The notes beneath the pieces were generated by a model that was given only the letters and a program-made list of their open reading frames with translations, had not been told where the DNA came from and made no database searches. The translations under genes and the position numbers were made by a program. Below are positions 22,744-32,680 of a stretch of DNA of 64,000 bases, piece by piece. Position 1 is the first letter of the stretch. Every line of letters begins with the position of its first letter. Origin of the DNA: Margaritifera margaritifera (Eukaryota > Mollusca > Bivalvia > Unionida > Margaritiferidae). The DNA is taken from the NCBI GenBank assembly GCA_029931535.1, contig JAQPZY010001536.1:2797001-2861000 (forward strand), in the 5' to 3' direction.

Positions 22744-23112
22744 TTATACTGGAATACGTCTCCACTGATTGTCTGCACGACGTACCATCTTCATGACAGG
22801 TCTCACTCGACGTTGAGGTGTTTTCAAAGGACTAAATCGTCTCAATTCTTCTTTGGATAAATCCACTAAACTTTGTAAGATACCAGTTCTTTCTTGGACT
22901 TTGATTTTAGGGGATGGTACTTTGTTGGAGGCTGCTGCCATGGCTAAATCAGCTGAAGTCGACGGTCCCGACGGGGTGACTTTCGAAATAGGTTTCCATT
23001 TTTGCATCAAATTAGGAAACACGGATCTTAAGTCTGGTTTGACAGGCATCATGGTAAAAGGTGGTGAAGAAGACAAAGAGGAAGATGTGGACGCAAAAGG
23101 AGACCTCGTCAT
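22744..23112 (-). CDS. Small Ser/Pro-rich basic protein, unknown
   Basis: 122 codons from ATG. N-terminus is serine-rich and disordered; the C-terminal part (LVDLSKEELRRFSPLKTPQ, then RRVRPVMKMVRR) is basic. No family recognised. Lies between two paralogous basic virion-type genes, so a virion-associated role is possible. Could instead be the continuation of the preceding gene after a shift, since no gap separates them functionally. Confidence 0.55.
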   Translation of the reverse strand: MTRSPFASTSSSLSSSPPFTMMPVKPDLRSVFPNLMQKWKPISKVTPSGPSTSADLAMAAASNKVPSPKIKVQERTGILQSLVDLSKEELRRFSPLKTPQRRVRPVMKMVRRADNQWRRIPV

Positions 23113-23191
23113 TGGGGACTGTTGTGGTGGTGATGGTAAGGGTGGTGGTGTTTTGCGGGTGTACGTTTGCGTCCTGGCTGCAGTACCTCTC

Positions 23192-23680
23192 TTACGTCGG
23201 GTGCTGTGGTGGTAGGTGTTGTTTTCTTCTTCTTGGCACGACTTTTCTTTTTCTGAGGGCTGCCTTTCTTATTCTTTTTTTTGGGCTGGTTTTCTTCTTT
23301 GGACTTTTCTTCTTTTTAGGTGGTTTGGGTTTTTTGGCTTGGGCATTAGGATCCCACTTCAAAAGGGAACGAATCATGACCCCTCCTAAAGAACCACTTC
23401 CACCAGGAGTTAAAATGATTTGTTTTTTAGTCCGTGAATCGATTCTAGGATCAGCCAGTTGTGACAATGCCGCTTTATGTCTTTGAAAAAAACGTTTAGT
23501 TTGATGAGGGATGTGAATGATGCCTTGTAGTAATTGACGTGCTGTCAAAGTAAACCATCTTAACACTTCTTTAAGACTCGCTTCTAACAAATGAGCACGG
23601 ACTTGTGCATTTTTTTCACGACTGATACCATACAAGGCACGAATCAATTTAGCCGAAGGATGAGGTTGAAAGGAAGTCAT
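23192..23680 (-). CDS. Basic virion-type protein, paralogue of the 22257 gene
   Basis: 162 codons. Helical AHLLEASLKEVLRWF, LLQGIIHIPHQTKRFFQRHK, SRTKKQIILTPGGSG and GGVMIRSL follow the same order as in the 22257-22685 product, then a long Lys/Pro/Arg tail (KKPKPPKKKKSPKKK) is added that looks like a DNA-compacting domain. A TATA box (ACTATAAAAAC, about 23718-23728) lies about 40 bases upstream. The tandem duplication within one element is notable. Confidence 0.75.
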   Translation of the reverse strand: MTSFQPHPSAKLIRALYGISREKNAQVRAHLLEASLKEVLRWFTLTARQLLQGIIHIPHQTKRFFQRHKAALSQLADPRIDSRTKKQIILTPGGSGSLGGVMIRSLLKWDPNAQAKKPKPPKKKKSPKKKTSPKKRIRKAALRKRKVVPRRRKQHLPPQHPT

Positions 23681-23733
23681 CTCTCAAAAGAGTGTGAGAC
23701 AGAAATGACGTAGTAGCTGTTTTTATAGTTTTT

Positions 23734-24482
23734 TTAAAAATGGGCTGAAGGGGACGTGTAAATGACAGGACCACCTTCTTGACCCCAAATGTGAAACAAT
23801 TGGGCACGAAATCTCAAATAGTCAGGAGTGGTGGGTTTTAAGTCGATGAGTAAATACTCGTGAGGGGTTTGAGTGGCATCGTCGTACGCATAATTGAGCC
23901 AAGGAGCCCCTAACTGTTTGGCTAACACTTGTACTTGAGATTTGTCTCTGGGGCTTTTAAACAAGACCACGTAATGAGCATTCAGACTAATGGTCCGATG
24001 GGCTTTACTTTGTTGAAATAAATTTTGAGTAATGTAGACAATACTAGCATTACGATGGTGTCCTTTTCGTTTAAACCAAAGTTTAATTTCTTCTTCGTCT
24101 TCTCCTAACATGTCATCAAAAATAACTAAATGGGTTTGACTCACGTCAGACACGATCCCATCGTCTTCGTGAGGAATACCATCCACAAATGAAATGGTTT
24201 TTCCTTGACTTTCTTTCAATAACGTGTAAGACGGTTGCCACTCTTTGTAACACCACACGATACGTTGAGGTGGACGATCCGATCAAACAAATCAGCTTTG
24301 TGTTCGATCAAACGTTTGACAAATTCGGTTTTGCCTGAACCACTGGGTCCAGCAATCAACATGTTAAATGGATGGCACAGATACAAAGCATTCCAACTTT
24401 GACGATCTAACTTTTCGTCAATCACTTTGACTACAGAAGCAGAAGAGACAGACGAGGCAGAAGAAGAAGATGATGTAGCCAT
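23734..24482 (-). pseudogene. FtsK/HerA-type genome-packaging ATPase, one frameshift
   Basis: Starts at ATG 24482. Walker A is MLIAGPSGSGKTEFVKRL in the first frame; Walker B LVIFDDML, then RKGHHRNASIVYITQNLFQQ and RTISLNAHYVVLFKSPRD (sensor region) in the second frame, ending LLIDLKPTTPDYLRFR. This is the A32/FtsK-like ATPase that would pump the genome into capsids. The frame changes by one base near 24262-24275, just before WCYKEWQPSY. All catalytic motifs survive. TATA box GTATAAAATGC (about 24529-24539) lies about 50 bases upstream of the ATG. Confidence 0.94.
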
Positions 24483-24539
24483 GATTGAGGTAAGAAGATT
24501 TTTGAGAAGAAGACAAAAGACCCAAGGCATTTTATACGT

Positions 24540-24580
24540 TTCATACACGTTTATTTTTAAAAAAAAAAAAAAAAAAAAAA
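24540..24580. repeat. Poly-A/T tract between ATPase and tail-anchored protein genes
   Basis: A run of about 21 A follows TTTATTTTT; on the minus strand this gives an AATAAA-like signal about 110 bases downstream of the gene ending at 24659. Confidence 0.6.
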
Positions 24581-24658
24581 CAACCAACTAACCAACAAAA
24601 ACATATTTTACAACTTTACACGAACACGAAGAAGTGAATTAGTGAGAAAATATGCAAT

Positions 24659-25042
24659 TCAAATGAACACGTACACAATGAAGACTACCACTAAAACAGC
24701 TAAAGTTATCTCTAAACAAGTCAATGTACAACAATATTTTCGTGTCCTAGTAATGAAAGACACAGACACTGTTTGGGATGGTGGTGGTGGTATTCTTCTG
24801 GTCTTCTTCTTTGTTTTTGAATCCTCTGACGACGGCGGTAAAGAAGGGTTGTGTTCCTCAAGAGGCATTTGAACCACAGTGGTGTCAGGTACTTCTTCTT
24901 CTTTTTCTTCTTTCAGGGTTTCCCATTGAGGTTCCCATTTTTTCACTTTTGGACCCTTATGGACAAGTTGCCAAATCTTTGACAAACTGAGCCACTTCTT
25001 GTAGCCAAGATTGGAAACCAAGGTTTCTCTAGGGTCGTACAT
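24659..25042 (-). CDS. Predicted tail-anchored membrane protein
   Basis: 127 codons from the ATG at 25042 (the open frame extends further up, but that part overlaps the preceding gene and has no better start). Middle is acidic and proline-rich (EEKEEEVPDTT, RRIPPPPSQ); the last residues LEITLAVLVVVFIVYVFI form a single C-terminal membrane span, so the protein is probably tail-anchored with its N-terminus in the cytoplasm. No family recognised. It could act in host membrane interaction or apoptosis control given the neighbouring BIR genes, but this is speculation. Confidence 0.6.
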   Translation of the reverse strand: MYDPRETLVSNLGYKKWLSLSKIWQLVHKGPKVKKWEPQWETLKEEKEEEVPDTTVVQMPLEEHNPSLPPSSEDSKTKKKTRRIPPPPSQTVSVSFITRTRKYCCTLTCLEITLAVLVVVFIVYVFI

Positions 25043-25520
25043 CTTTCCAATTGAAAAGGTGTTGGTGTAACTCACTAGCAAAACACACTTCTTGAAATGT
25101 TTTATAAACAGATAAAGTGTGACGAATGTCTTCTTCACATGGAAGTTCCTCACTGATTTTCATGACCACTCTCAACGCTTTAAGTACAATGTTTCTTTCG
25201 TGTACTGATAAAATCAAATATTTATAGTCTTCTTCTTCTTCTACTAAGTCCGAAGAAGAACACAGGGTCATATTGTTTTTTGGAACTCAACAATTGAGTC
25301 CAAAACAACCACGGATCCTCCAAAAGAATCCAAGGCAAACACTTGTCCTCAAAAATAGTCCACAACGAATGTCCTGGAAAACGAATTCCAAGATAAGCAG
25401 TCACTAAGACACACACCACATAACGTCCAAAATTCAATGGAAATCCTCTAAGGTCTGAACATGATCTGTGATTTCCTTCCACGGAATCCGTTTCACGAGT
25501 GACGTGTAGAGCTCAGGCAT
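25029..25520 (-). pseudogene. Unknown accessory gene, frame-shifted
   Basis: Starting at ATG 25520 (MPELYTSLVKRIPW), the reading continues in a second frame (FPLNFGRYVVCVLVTAY, WILLEDPWLFWTQLL) and a third (SDLVEEEEDYKYLILSVHER, ending HLFNWKDVRP). I infer one gene of about 160 codons broken by at least two single-base shifts. The start is close to a TATA box (GGCTATAAAAGAG, 25526-25538). Its 5' end closely resembles the 3' end of the next upstream gene, pointing to a local duplication. No domain recognised. Confidence 0.45.
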
Positions 25521-25710
25521 ACCAACTCTTTTATAGCCAGGCTGCCCAATAGACACTTAGCGTGTACCGATAAAGCATGAATGCTCATATTTGACTTCCT
25601 TCCACAGAATCCGTTTCACGAGTGACGTGAACAGTGCAGACGTGCCGCCTCTTTATAGGGGTCGATGGCAAAGGTAGGTATCTTGGGTGGCATGTTTTTA
25701 TAGCCAGGCT
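25490..25710. repeat. Duplicated TATA/5'-end module
   Basis: GAATCCGTTTCACGAGTGAC with flanking TTCCTTCCAC recurs at about 25482 and 25604, each followed by TTTATAG; a third TTTTTATAGCCAGGCTCCC near 25696 repeats the TTTTATAGCCAGGCTGCCC at 25529. These look like duplicated promoter and 5'-coding pieces in the accessory-gene zone. Confidence 0.7.
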
Positions 25711-26681
25711 CCCAAGGTTGGTACCTTTTGAGACAGTCTCCTTCAGGATAGTACGTGCGATAGACGTTTCCCATAATCATTCTTCTATGCCCTTGAAAGA
25801 GGGTATAGTGTAAAAATCGAGAAATGACTTTGAGTTTACGTTTCACTTGGATCTTGACAAACTCTTGGTAAATCCTTTCGCGCACATTCAAAGGCATGCC
25901 ACAAATGTACTTGGGTAAAGTTTCCGATTTGGAAAGAAGTAACTCTCTTTTGTATTCTTCACGATACTGGTGATAGTTATTGTTCAGAATCAGATTTCTG
26001 ATGCGGCAAAAGTAGCCATAGTATTGAAATTGAGGAATCACTTGAAGTTTACGTTTCACTTGAATCTGAACCAACTCATCGTAAATCCGTTTTCGCAACT
26101 TTCAAAGGCAAGTCACGAATGCGGTCTTCTAAAGTAGTCTTCTTGGTGACAAAATACTCACACACCAACCAAACGAAATCGGTAGGTAAAGGATATGATC
26201 CAAAACAAGCTTGAGTGATTATCCTATCTAATTTCAAACCACGTAAAGGCGATTCGTCTTGAGGGGACAGTTCTTGTAACAGATTTTGGTATTCTTGTAT
26301 GTTAGTCACATTTTTTTCCTTCACTTCATTCCATCGAATTCTATATTCCACTGCTACATTGTAGGTGGCACCAACCAATTTCTTAAAATTGTAATGTAGT
26401 TCTTCATCAATGTCTGACCATTTGAATATCTTACAAGCAATCAAATGTCTTATCGTCTTCAAATACCATTGGTTACAACAGGTATGTCGTAAAGGATGTA
26501 ACTGTTCTTTACGTTTCACTTGAATCTGAACAAATTCTTTGTAAATACGTTCTCGTATCTCCAAAGGTAATCCACAAATGCGATCTTCTAAGGTGGGAGG
26601 TATATACTGAAAAATATGTTCTTGCAACTCCAAAGGTAAACCAGTAATGTATTCTTCTAAAGAAGTATTCTCCTCCGACAT
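25616..26681 (-). pseudogene. Protein with repeated F-box-like motifs, one frameshift
   Basis: From ATG 26681, about 355 codons in two frames (break near 26090). The motif recurs: EEYITGLPLELQEHIFQYIP, LEDRICGLPLEIRERIYKEF, LEDRIRDLPLK... and LPKYICGMPLNVRERIYQEF, each followed by VQIQVKRK or VKIQVKRK. LPLE.R.RIY is close to the F-box/PRANC consensus, which binds Skp1 and recruits SCF ubiquitin ligases. Viral F-box proteins redirect host ubiquitination; four in one chain is unusual. Adjacent to BIR genes, so it belongs to a host-interaction block. F-box identity is a motif-level judgement. Confidence 0.65.
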
Positions 26682-26693
26682 GGAATTTTTTTT

Positions 26694-27257
26694 TTACTTC
26701 TTCTTTTGTTTGGCATCTGGCTCATCGTACCCGTACTGTTCTAAGGCCACTAAAGGTAAGAAGTGACAGTGCGGAGACCATCTATCATGTTCAATGTCAG
26801 CTGAGTCGGTAGGCTCCCAATGGTGAAGTTTCACACCACAACTGAAACATTGAACTGTATCTCCTTCTCCCACGTATTTAAATCCAGATCTAGCTAAACC
26901 TTCCGGTTTAGGTCCTTGTAGAAATTTTGGCCACTTGTCTTTGAATGACTCGAGTCGACTTTCATACTTGGAATAACCAAGTAAACTCACAGGTATTCTG
27001 ATATGCGAATATGGACCAACATTCACCTTGTTGTCATTAACGTCAATACCAGTTCCTTTAGTATTTCCAGTAAAACATAAAGGGCGTACTGCCTCTTTAG
27101 AGGGTGGCCGATGAGTGGTGGTGAGACTTGGAGAGGGTCCTGAATCCAAGATGTTACAAGCTGCGGAATCCTTTTGAACGTGTGAATCGGGAATGCCAAA
27201 CCGTACAGAATCCGTTTCATCGCATGGTACTGGATCACACTCCAAGTCGTGACTCAT
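26694..27257 (-). CDS. BIR-domain (IAP-like) protein 1
   Basis: 187 codons from ATG. C-terminal half (about residues 100-178) is a BIR domain: FKDKWPKFLQG, LARSGFKYVGEGDTVQCFSC, then H and C in HDRWSPHCHFLPL give the CxxC...H...C zinc site. No RING follows, so it would bind caspases or IAP antagonists rather than ubiquitinate. The N-terminal half is unrecognised. TATA box GGTATAAAAAAGG (about 27317-27329) lies about 60 bases upstream, inside the 3' end of the second BIR gene. Confidence 0.9.
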   Translation of the reverse strand: MSHDLECDPVPCDETDSVRFGIPDSHVQKDSAACNILDSGPSPSLTTTHRPPSKEAVRPLCFTGNTKGTGIDVNDNKVNVGPYSHIRIPVSLLGYSKYESRLESFKDKWPKFLQGPKPEGLARSGFKYVGEGDTVQCFSCGVKLHHWEPTDSADIEHDRWSPHCHFLPLVALEQYGYDEPDAKQKKK

Positions 27258-27286
27258 CTTATTTCCTTTTTGGTTAACGTTGAAAG

Positions 27287-27679
27287 TTAGAATGAAGGGT
27301 TAGGCTTGGAAGGGATTCCTTTTTTATACCTGTCGACTGTGCCATCCGAAAAGTATTGTAATGTGATCCGTGGAAACGCTAAAGAAAGGTAAGCACAGTT
27401 TGGTGACCATCTGACATGTTCCAGGAGAGCTGATTTCTTACAATCCATACGAATAGTGACACCACAACTAAAGCACTGTACTTTGGTTCCCTGTCCAAAG
27501 TAGACAAAGCCTGCTCTGGCTAAAGCGTAGGAAGTAGGTAATCCATTGTTCCTAAGTTTTTTTGTGCTCCATCGATGAGGACAATAACAACAGTCAGGCA
27601 TGTGTGTAGGCCAATTTTTGAACGTTTTCAAGTGACTGCCACACTCACCATAGTCAGGCAAGGCCCATGTTGAAGTCAT
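27287..27679 (-). CDS. BIR-domain (IAP-like) protein 2
   Basis: 130 codons from ATG. BIR domain spans most of the protein: LKTFKNWPTHMPDC at the start, ALARAGFVYFGQGTKVQCFSC in two pieces, then LLEHVRWSPNCAYLSLAF completing the CxxC...H...C zinc site. An extra CCYC.H cluster lies in the first loop. Diverged from BIR protein 1, suggesting an old duplication or separate capture. Its ATG overlaps the polymerase stop (ATGA), yet a TATA box (GTATAAAAAAGG, about 27723-27734) lies 45-55 bases upstream inside the polymerase gene. Confidence 0.9.
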   Translation of the reverse strand: MTSTWALPDYGECGSHLKTFKNWPTHMPDCCYCPHRWSTKKLRNNGLPTSYALARAGFVYFGQGTKVQCFSCGVTIRMDCKKSALLEHVRWSPNCAYLSLAFPRITLQYFSDGTVDRYKKGIPSKPNPSF

Positions 27680-30600
27680 CTCTTTGGTGTTGTCTTTTTT
27701 TTCTGTTCAAGAGGGTTTCCTTTTTTATACTTCTCCAAATTGGCGTGTCCGTAAGGTAAAGTCGTGTGATCAGAAAGTCTCACTCGTTTTTGGTACACAA
27801 TGCGATACACTTTTTGAACAGGTCGAGTCACAATTTGATGATTAGGTAGTCGTACAATCTTGTGAGGTTCTAACGTAGGTACTTGAAAGTCTTTCACTTG
27901 TCCAGACAGTAAAGCATTTTTTAAAACCTCAAAGTTCACGACTTGGTTAGTTCGATAGTTGAGAGTCAACCCTTTGACTTTACAGGAGGTGTGAAGTTGA
28001 CCTTGTGGGTCTCGGTATCAGTACCCATAATTTTTAGGGCCACCGCTGGCAAAACTCAAAATGGTATCTTGAGGGTGCTCGTCTGTCCAGGCTCCTAAAC
28101 GATCTTCTTGAATGGTAGGGTGGGGGCAACCGGGGCGATGAATGTAGATGCAACTGTCAGTGTCAAAGTACAGGACACGATCTCCCAAGACTTCTAACGC
28201 TTCGTCATACAATTTCAAACGAGCATGAGCGGTCACGTAAGCGGCAATGACTACGTTGCTAAACTTGTCAGGTTTGACAAACTTGGGTTCTTCTTCGAAA
28301 TTGACAATGATCAAATCATCGCGGACGATTTCGACGTGTTTGACAAGAATACTTTTGTCGTCCACCAGTTGAAAGTAACGATAAGGTTCGGTGACGTATT
28401 CCGTTTTGGGTAAGATCGTACGTTGGGCCATTTTTCCCTACAAGCAATTGAGCATCACTTTCGCAAACGATCTTTTTTCTTCATTTTTTTCCACCTCTTC
28501 TAAAGTGATGCCTTCGATGTCACGGTATTCTTCTTTGAATCGTTTTTGGTCTTCGGGAGTCTGACACCACGAAGGATAACCACTAGCTTCTTGTTTCAGT
28601 TTTAAAAACTGATTGACGTACCCCGAGAAAATGCCTGGATGATTGGTGGCGTCGTCTTTTTGGTATTGGGCTGTAGTTGGAAAGTGCCAGATTTCATACA
28701 CTTTCAACAAACGGTATCCACGATCCAGAGCCCGAAACAATTCGGCACTGACCCACGTTCCTATCAAAGATCGTTCTTCCTCCGTGTGGTGACAGGGATG
28801 ATCTTGGTTGCACGTTTCGGCACACGTCCGACATAAAGGAAACATCAGTTTTCCTTGACAATGGTAAGGTAAGATGGGATGAAACAAGTTTGTCGGAGGT
28901 AAGACTTTACATTTAATTAATCCTTCGTATTGACGAATGTGTTCCACGACAATGTGTTCTGTCAAAATTTCAGGGTGACCGGTGGGAAAACGAGCATATT
29001 TACACACCCAAGGATACAAAGAACACACGTCGATGTATTTGATTTCTTCTCCTTGGGATTCATTCACGTCGTAGAGCAAGCGAGTGGCATTGGTTCGTCC
29101 TCCAAATAAACTGTGGCGCGGATCTAAAGGTTCGATGTCGGACGCGTCGTAACTTTGGGTAATGTTCTTAAATTTAGGATCGGTTTTCAAACGTCGATTG
29201 TACTCGTGCTCCCACATTTCTATCACTTGGTATCCTTGACTTTCTAATTGGAGTCGTCGTTGGCAAGTCTGTTCGTATAACTGTTCCATGGTAGAATCTA
29301 AATAAGGGCTTCTCATGTCTCGATCAGGATAACAAGTTGGGCATCCGTGAAACAAACAACCCTGAAACTCGTACACTGTGTGAGGGTTTTCTAAATCAAA
29401 TCCATCCACGGAATAACCTCCAATCTTCTTTTCTCCTCCTCCGTTTCTAGCATGTTGTATCCATTTGTCTTCTTTTTGACACAAGTAATGAAGCCAACGT
29501 GAAGCTTTGACCGAATATTGACGACTAGCAAAGAGACCCGTGTTGGAGTCAATGATGGCTAGTTGGTTCTCGGGCATGAAATTTTGCCTGTAGACTAAGG
29601 AACAGGCTTTAGGTAAGGTGGCTGTATCTTTCAAAGGATCGACCTCCCCATGATCGAGAAATAACTCTCGAAATTTTCCACAACAACGTCTTAAAATATC
29701 CACATCCGATCGACAATATTTGAGCATCTCTTCTTGAAAGTCAAATGGATCGGTCTGGTGAGCGCGGTACCAAGTGTGAAAAGCTTCTCGCTGTTCGGGC
29801 CGCATTCCGTCGGGGTCGTAATCATGAAGGTCAGGCAAATGAGGTAGGACAGCCTGTTGATTAGCTTCCGTGTTAAAGAAGTGAGGAAAGTAGCCTTTAG
29901 CCATTTCTGTCATGCCAAACGTTTTTGGCATTCGACTCAAAGGCCAAATAACTAATAGAATCTTTAAACTGGACTTGTCCTACTTTCATGTAGATGAGCT
30001 TTTTTCCGTTCATGGTAACTACAGGACGTTCGGTCCCATGGTTCAAATAATAATTGAGTAAAAACTGCCCATCGTATCCCGAAAAATTGCGAGCTATGAC
30101 GGTGGCATACCGATGACAATCTCCGTAACGTTGAATGTCTTCTTCGCTCCAACTGTCGTGGGTGGTAGGGTCTAAAACCCATTCAGCAAACTCAGACAAA
30201 GTGTTCACTCCACGAAAGAAAATTTCACGTCCTCCTGGAATTCGACTACAATGAGGACAGTGAAAATGAATCGATTCTTGAATACACTGATCACAAGCCC
30301 GATGTGCTACACTGAAATTAGGAATGTGAATGCCCGTTTCTTGCATGCATTCGAAATCAAAGAAGATGAAATCTACTTGTTTCTTGTTCTTGTTCTTCTT
30401 TATTTCTTTCTTCTCTGTCTTGTCAAACTTTTGAATAAAACATCGATGATCAAAATCGACGATCTGATGACAAATAGAACATTTTTTCTTGCCAGCACAA
30501 ACGTGTCTCTTAGAGTTGTTGGTACGAATGAACTGTCCACACGTAGAACACGATTTCAATAACTTGCAAGCACATTTTTGTTGGTGACCTTGTGTCTTGC

Positions 30601-31864
30601 GATGCTGTTGGTAGCAAGAAGGACTGACAAAACTTCGTCGACAGGTTTCACAATGAACGTGTTGCTGTTGTGGTTCAGGAAGGCATGGTTGGTCGGCTAA
30701 ACAGCCCTGACATCTTGCTCCGCAATGGAGGTGTCGCTCCCGATTATTAAACCCATAGTTGCATTTCTCACAGTAGTAAGAATTTCCCAAAAATCCGGTA
30801 ATACTAGTAATGGTATCAAAATGTTCTTGATGGTAATAGAGATGAATGTATTTTCCTTCAGGGAAATCGGGGCCTCGAAACAGTAGAGCTCCGCGCACTT
30901 CTTGAGGGTGAACTTTCAAAGTGTAGTGAGGAGCCAAAACATCTTGAATTTTCTGCATTTGAGAAATGCCACACACGGTCTCTTTAGGGATCCCCGCTTG
31001 TTGTAACAAGAGTTCTGCTTCTTTTCGTTGTTGGGGTCTTTGCGATCGTCGAATGTTATTCCAGGCTTTTTTCCATTCTTTACTCTCGTTCTTGTTAGCA
31101 TAGGTGCGGCCCACCACGATAGCTCGAGCCAAACACATTTGGTCTTGAGTATTGTCAATTTGGACGACACGGAATTTGGTAGTACGAAGATCGTCCACCA
31201 ATAACGGTTTTCTGCTTCGTCCACTTCCTCAAGGTGGAGCAAAGTGTGTCATGTAGAGTGTGGCCTTTCCATCGGTGATGGTAAACTTGTCGTTGGATTG
31301 TTGCACATGTTCTATTTTAGACATGACTTTGTCTGGCGTTAATTCTGCAGGGGTGCTGAACTCAATCCAAACGGGACTCTTCAAGTTGTCATGATGGATG
31401 GCCAGTCTCAAGCGATCATCTTCTTTGGCTCCACATTGCCGTTTCAAGTTGATTAAGACAGATTCCCACAAATTGCTAATGAACCCCGCCGCTTTCTCGG
31501 GAGGTACTTCGGACTTAAAGTCTTTGAAGTGAACCGTGTGAGTGTACGCCGTGGTTCTAAATTTTCGAGAAGTTATTTTTTGAGTCTCTCGAATCCGATA
31601 GTAATTTTCAGGAGGAGCCAAAGTACTAGATTGTGGTGCTTCTTGGTCAGGGGATCTGGTAGTGGTTTTTGTTTTGGGTGACTTGGAAGGTGGTGGTAAG
31701 GTTTCAGGTTCACTCATCTCGTCTTTGAAGTCACTGGCATGGACTTGAGCTAGTAGTTCATCTAAGGGTGTTTCAGGTGGCACGGAATACCTTCGTCGTC
31801 GTGGTCTCTTGGTTTGTTCTTGTTCTTCTTCAGGTTTCTCATGGTTTGGGCGTGATCTTTTCAT
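27676..31864 (-). pseudogene. polB: Protein-primed family B DNA polymerase, three stops and one frameshift
   Basis: About 1,395 codons starting at ATG 31864. N-terminal region contains SPVWIEFSTPAELTPDKV, then MCLARAIVVGRTYANK, then Cys-rich zinc-binding stretches (CEKCNYGFNNRERHLHC, CETCRRSF, CSTCGQF). Exonuclease motifs: FIFFDFECMQ (Exo I) and RNFSGYDGQFL (Exo II). Polymerase: motif A YIDVCSLYPW, motif B VMLNCL*GK, motif C LYFDTDSCIYI. In-frame stops lie at 31229-31231 (TGA), 28438-28440 (TAG, inside motif B) and 28018-28020 (TGA); a single-base shift lies near 29955. The two downstream stops each sit where relatives have Trp. As read, no full polymerase can be made. The stop at 31229 might instead mark a separate N-terminal gene, but the flanks match one continuous family N-terminus. 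Confidence 0.93.
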
Positions 31865-31994
31865 CTTGAACTTTACTTTGAAACTGATTCAGTTTTCACC
31901 CAGGTACCTTTATATAGAGAGAGAAGAGTATATAAAGAGAGAGCTTCTTACCTTCAGAATCAGTCTTTGGTGATTGAACTTTCAAACTGAAAAG
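31865..31994. promoter_or_regulatory. Divergent promoter: polB (minus) and zinc-knuckle gene (plus)
   Basis: Two back-to-back TATA boxes 13 bases apart: TATATAAAGG on the minus strand (31907-31916) and GTATATAAAG on the plus strand (31929-31938), each 40-60 bases from an ATG. Confidence 0.75.
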
Positions 31995-32461
31995 ATGGAA
32001 GAGTCAAAAAGACAGATTGCTTTTTTCGTGAGAAATTTGCAGACAGTCATTCGAAAGTATACTAGCAGTAAGAGTAAGGACTACTCCTCCTCCTCTACCT
32101 CTCGAGATAAATGTCAAGATACTTGTTATATCTGTCAAGAGAAAGGACATTGGGCTCCAGAATGTCCACAACGTCAACAGCAAAAGAGAGACAAAACAAA
32201 AGATACCTGTTATCACTGTAAAGGACCAGGTCTTCGGAGTGCCCTCAGAAAGAACAAGAAGAAGAAAATCTATCAGAGGAGAGGGAGGAAGCCGAAGGAT
32301 CTTCAAACCTAGAGGAAGAAGAAGAACATATCATCAAGAAAAGTAAGAAGAGAGTGAGAAGGATGGAAGACAGTGAGAATGAAAAAGAAAATTATGAACC
32401 CAAGGCACCTATGGTTCCTATGAAGAAGAAATTCAAGAAACACAAGAGAGACAGACAGTGA
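31995..32461 (+). pseudogene. CCHC zinc-knuckle protein, one frameshift
   Basis: From ATG 31995. First knuckle CYICQEKGHWAPEC is a perfect Cx2Cx4Hx4C. The second starts as CYHCKGPG and is cut by a single-base shift near 32225-32232; the remaining SSECPQKEQEEE continues in the next frame as an acidic-then-basic tail (EEEEEHIIKKSKKR, KKKFKKHKRDRQ) to the stop at 32459-32461. Total about 155 codons. CCHC knuckles bind single-stranded nucleic acid. Faces away from the core array. No histone-type stem-loop follows it, unlike the three genes nearer this end. Confidence 0.75.
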
Positions 32462-32680
32462 ACAAAAAAGGAACTTTGTTGTGTGTTTTTTTGGTGTTAT
32501 ATGTTATTGCTGAATTATTTTGTAAAATAATGGTAGAATACACCAGACTGGAGATAAAAGTAAGTGCTTTTGTGTTATTTTGTTTTAGAGTATAGATGCA
32601 CGCACGCACGCACTCACTCACACTGATATACAACACAATGGTATTTTTTTAAGTTTTAACTTGATTTTTTGGCAATTTGA

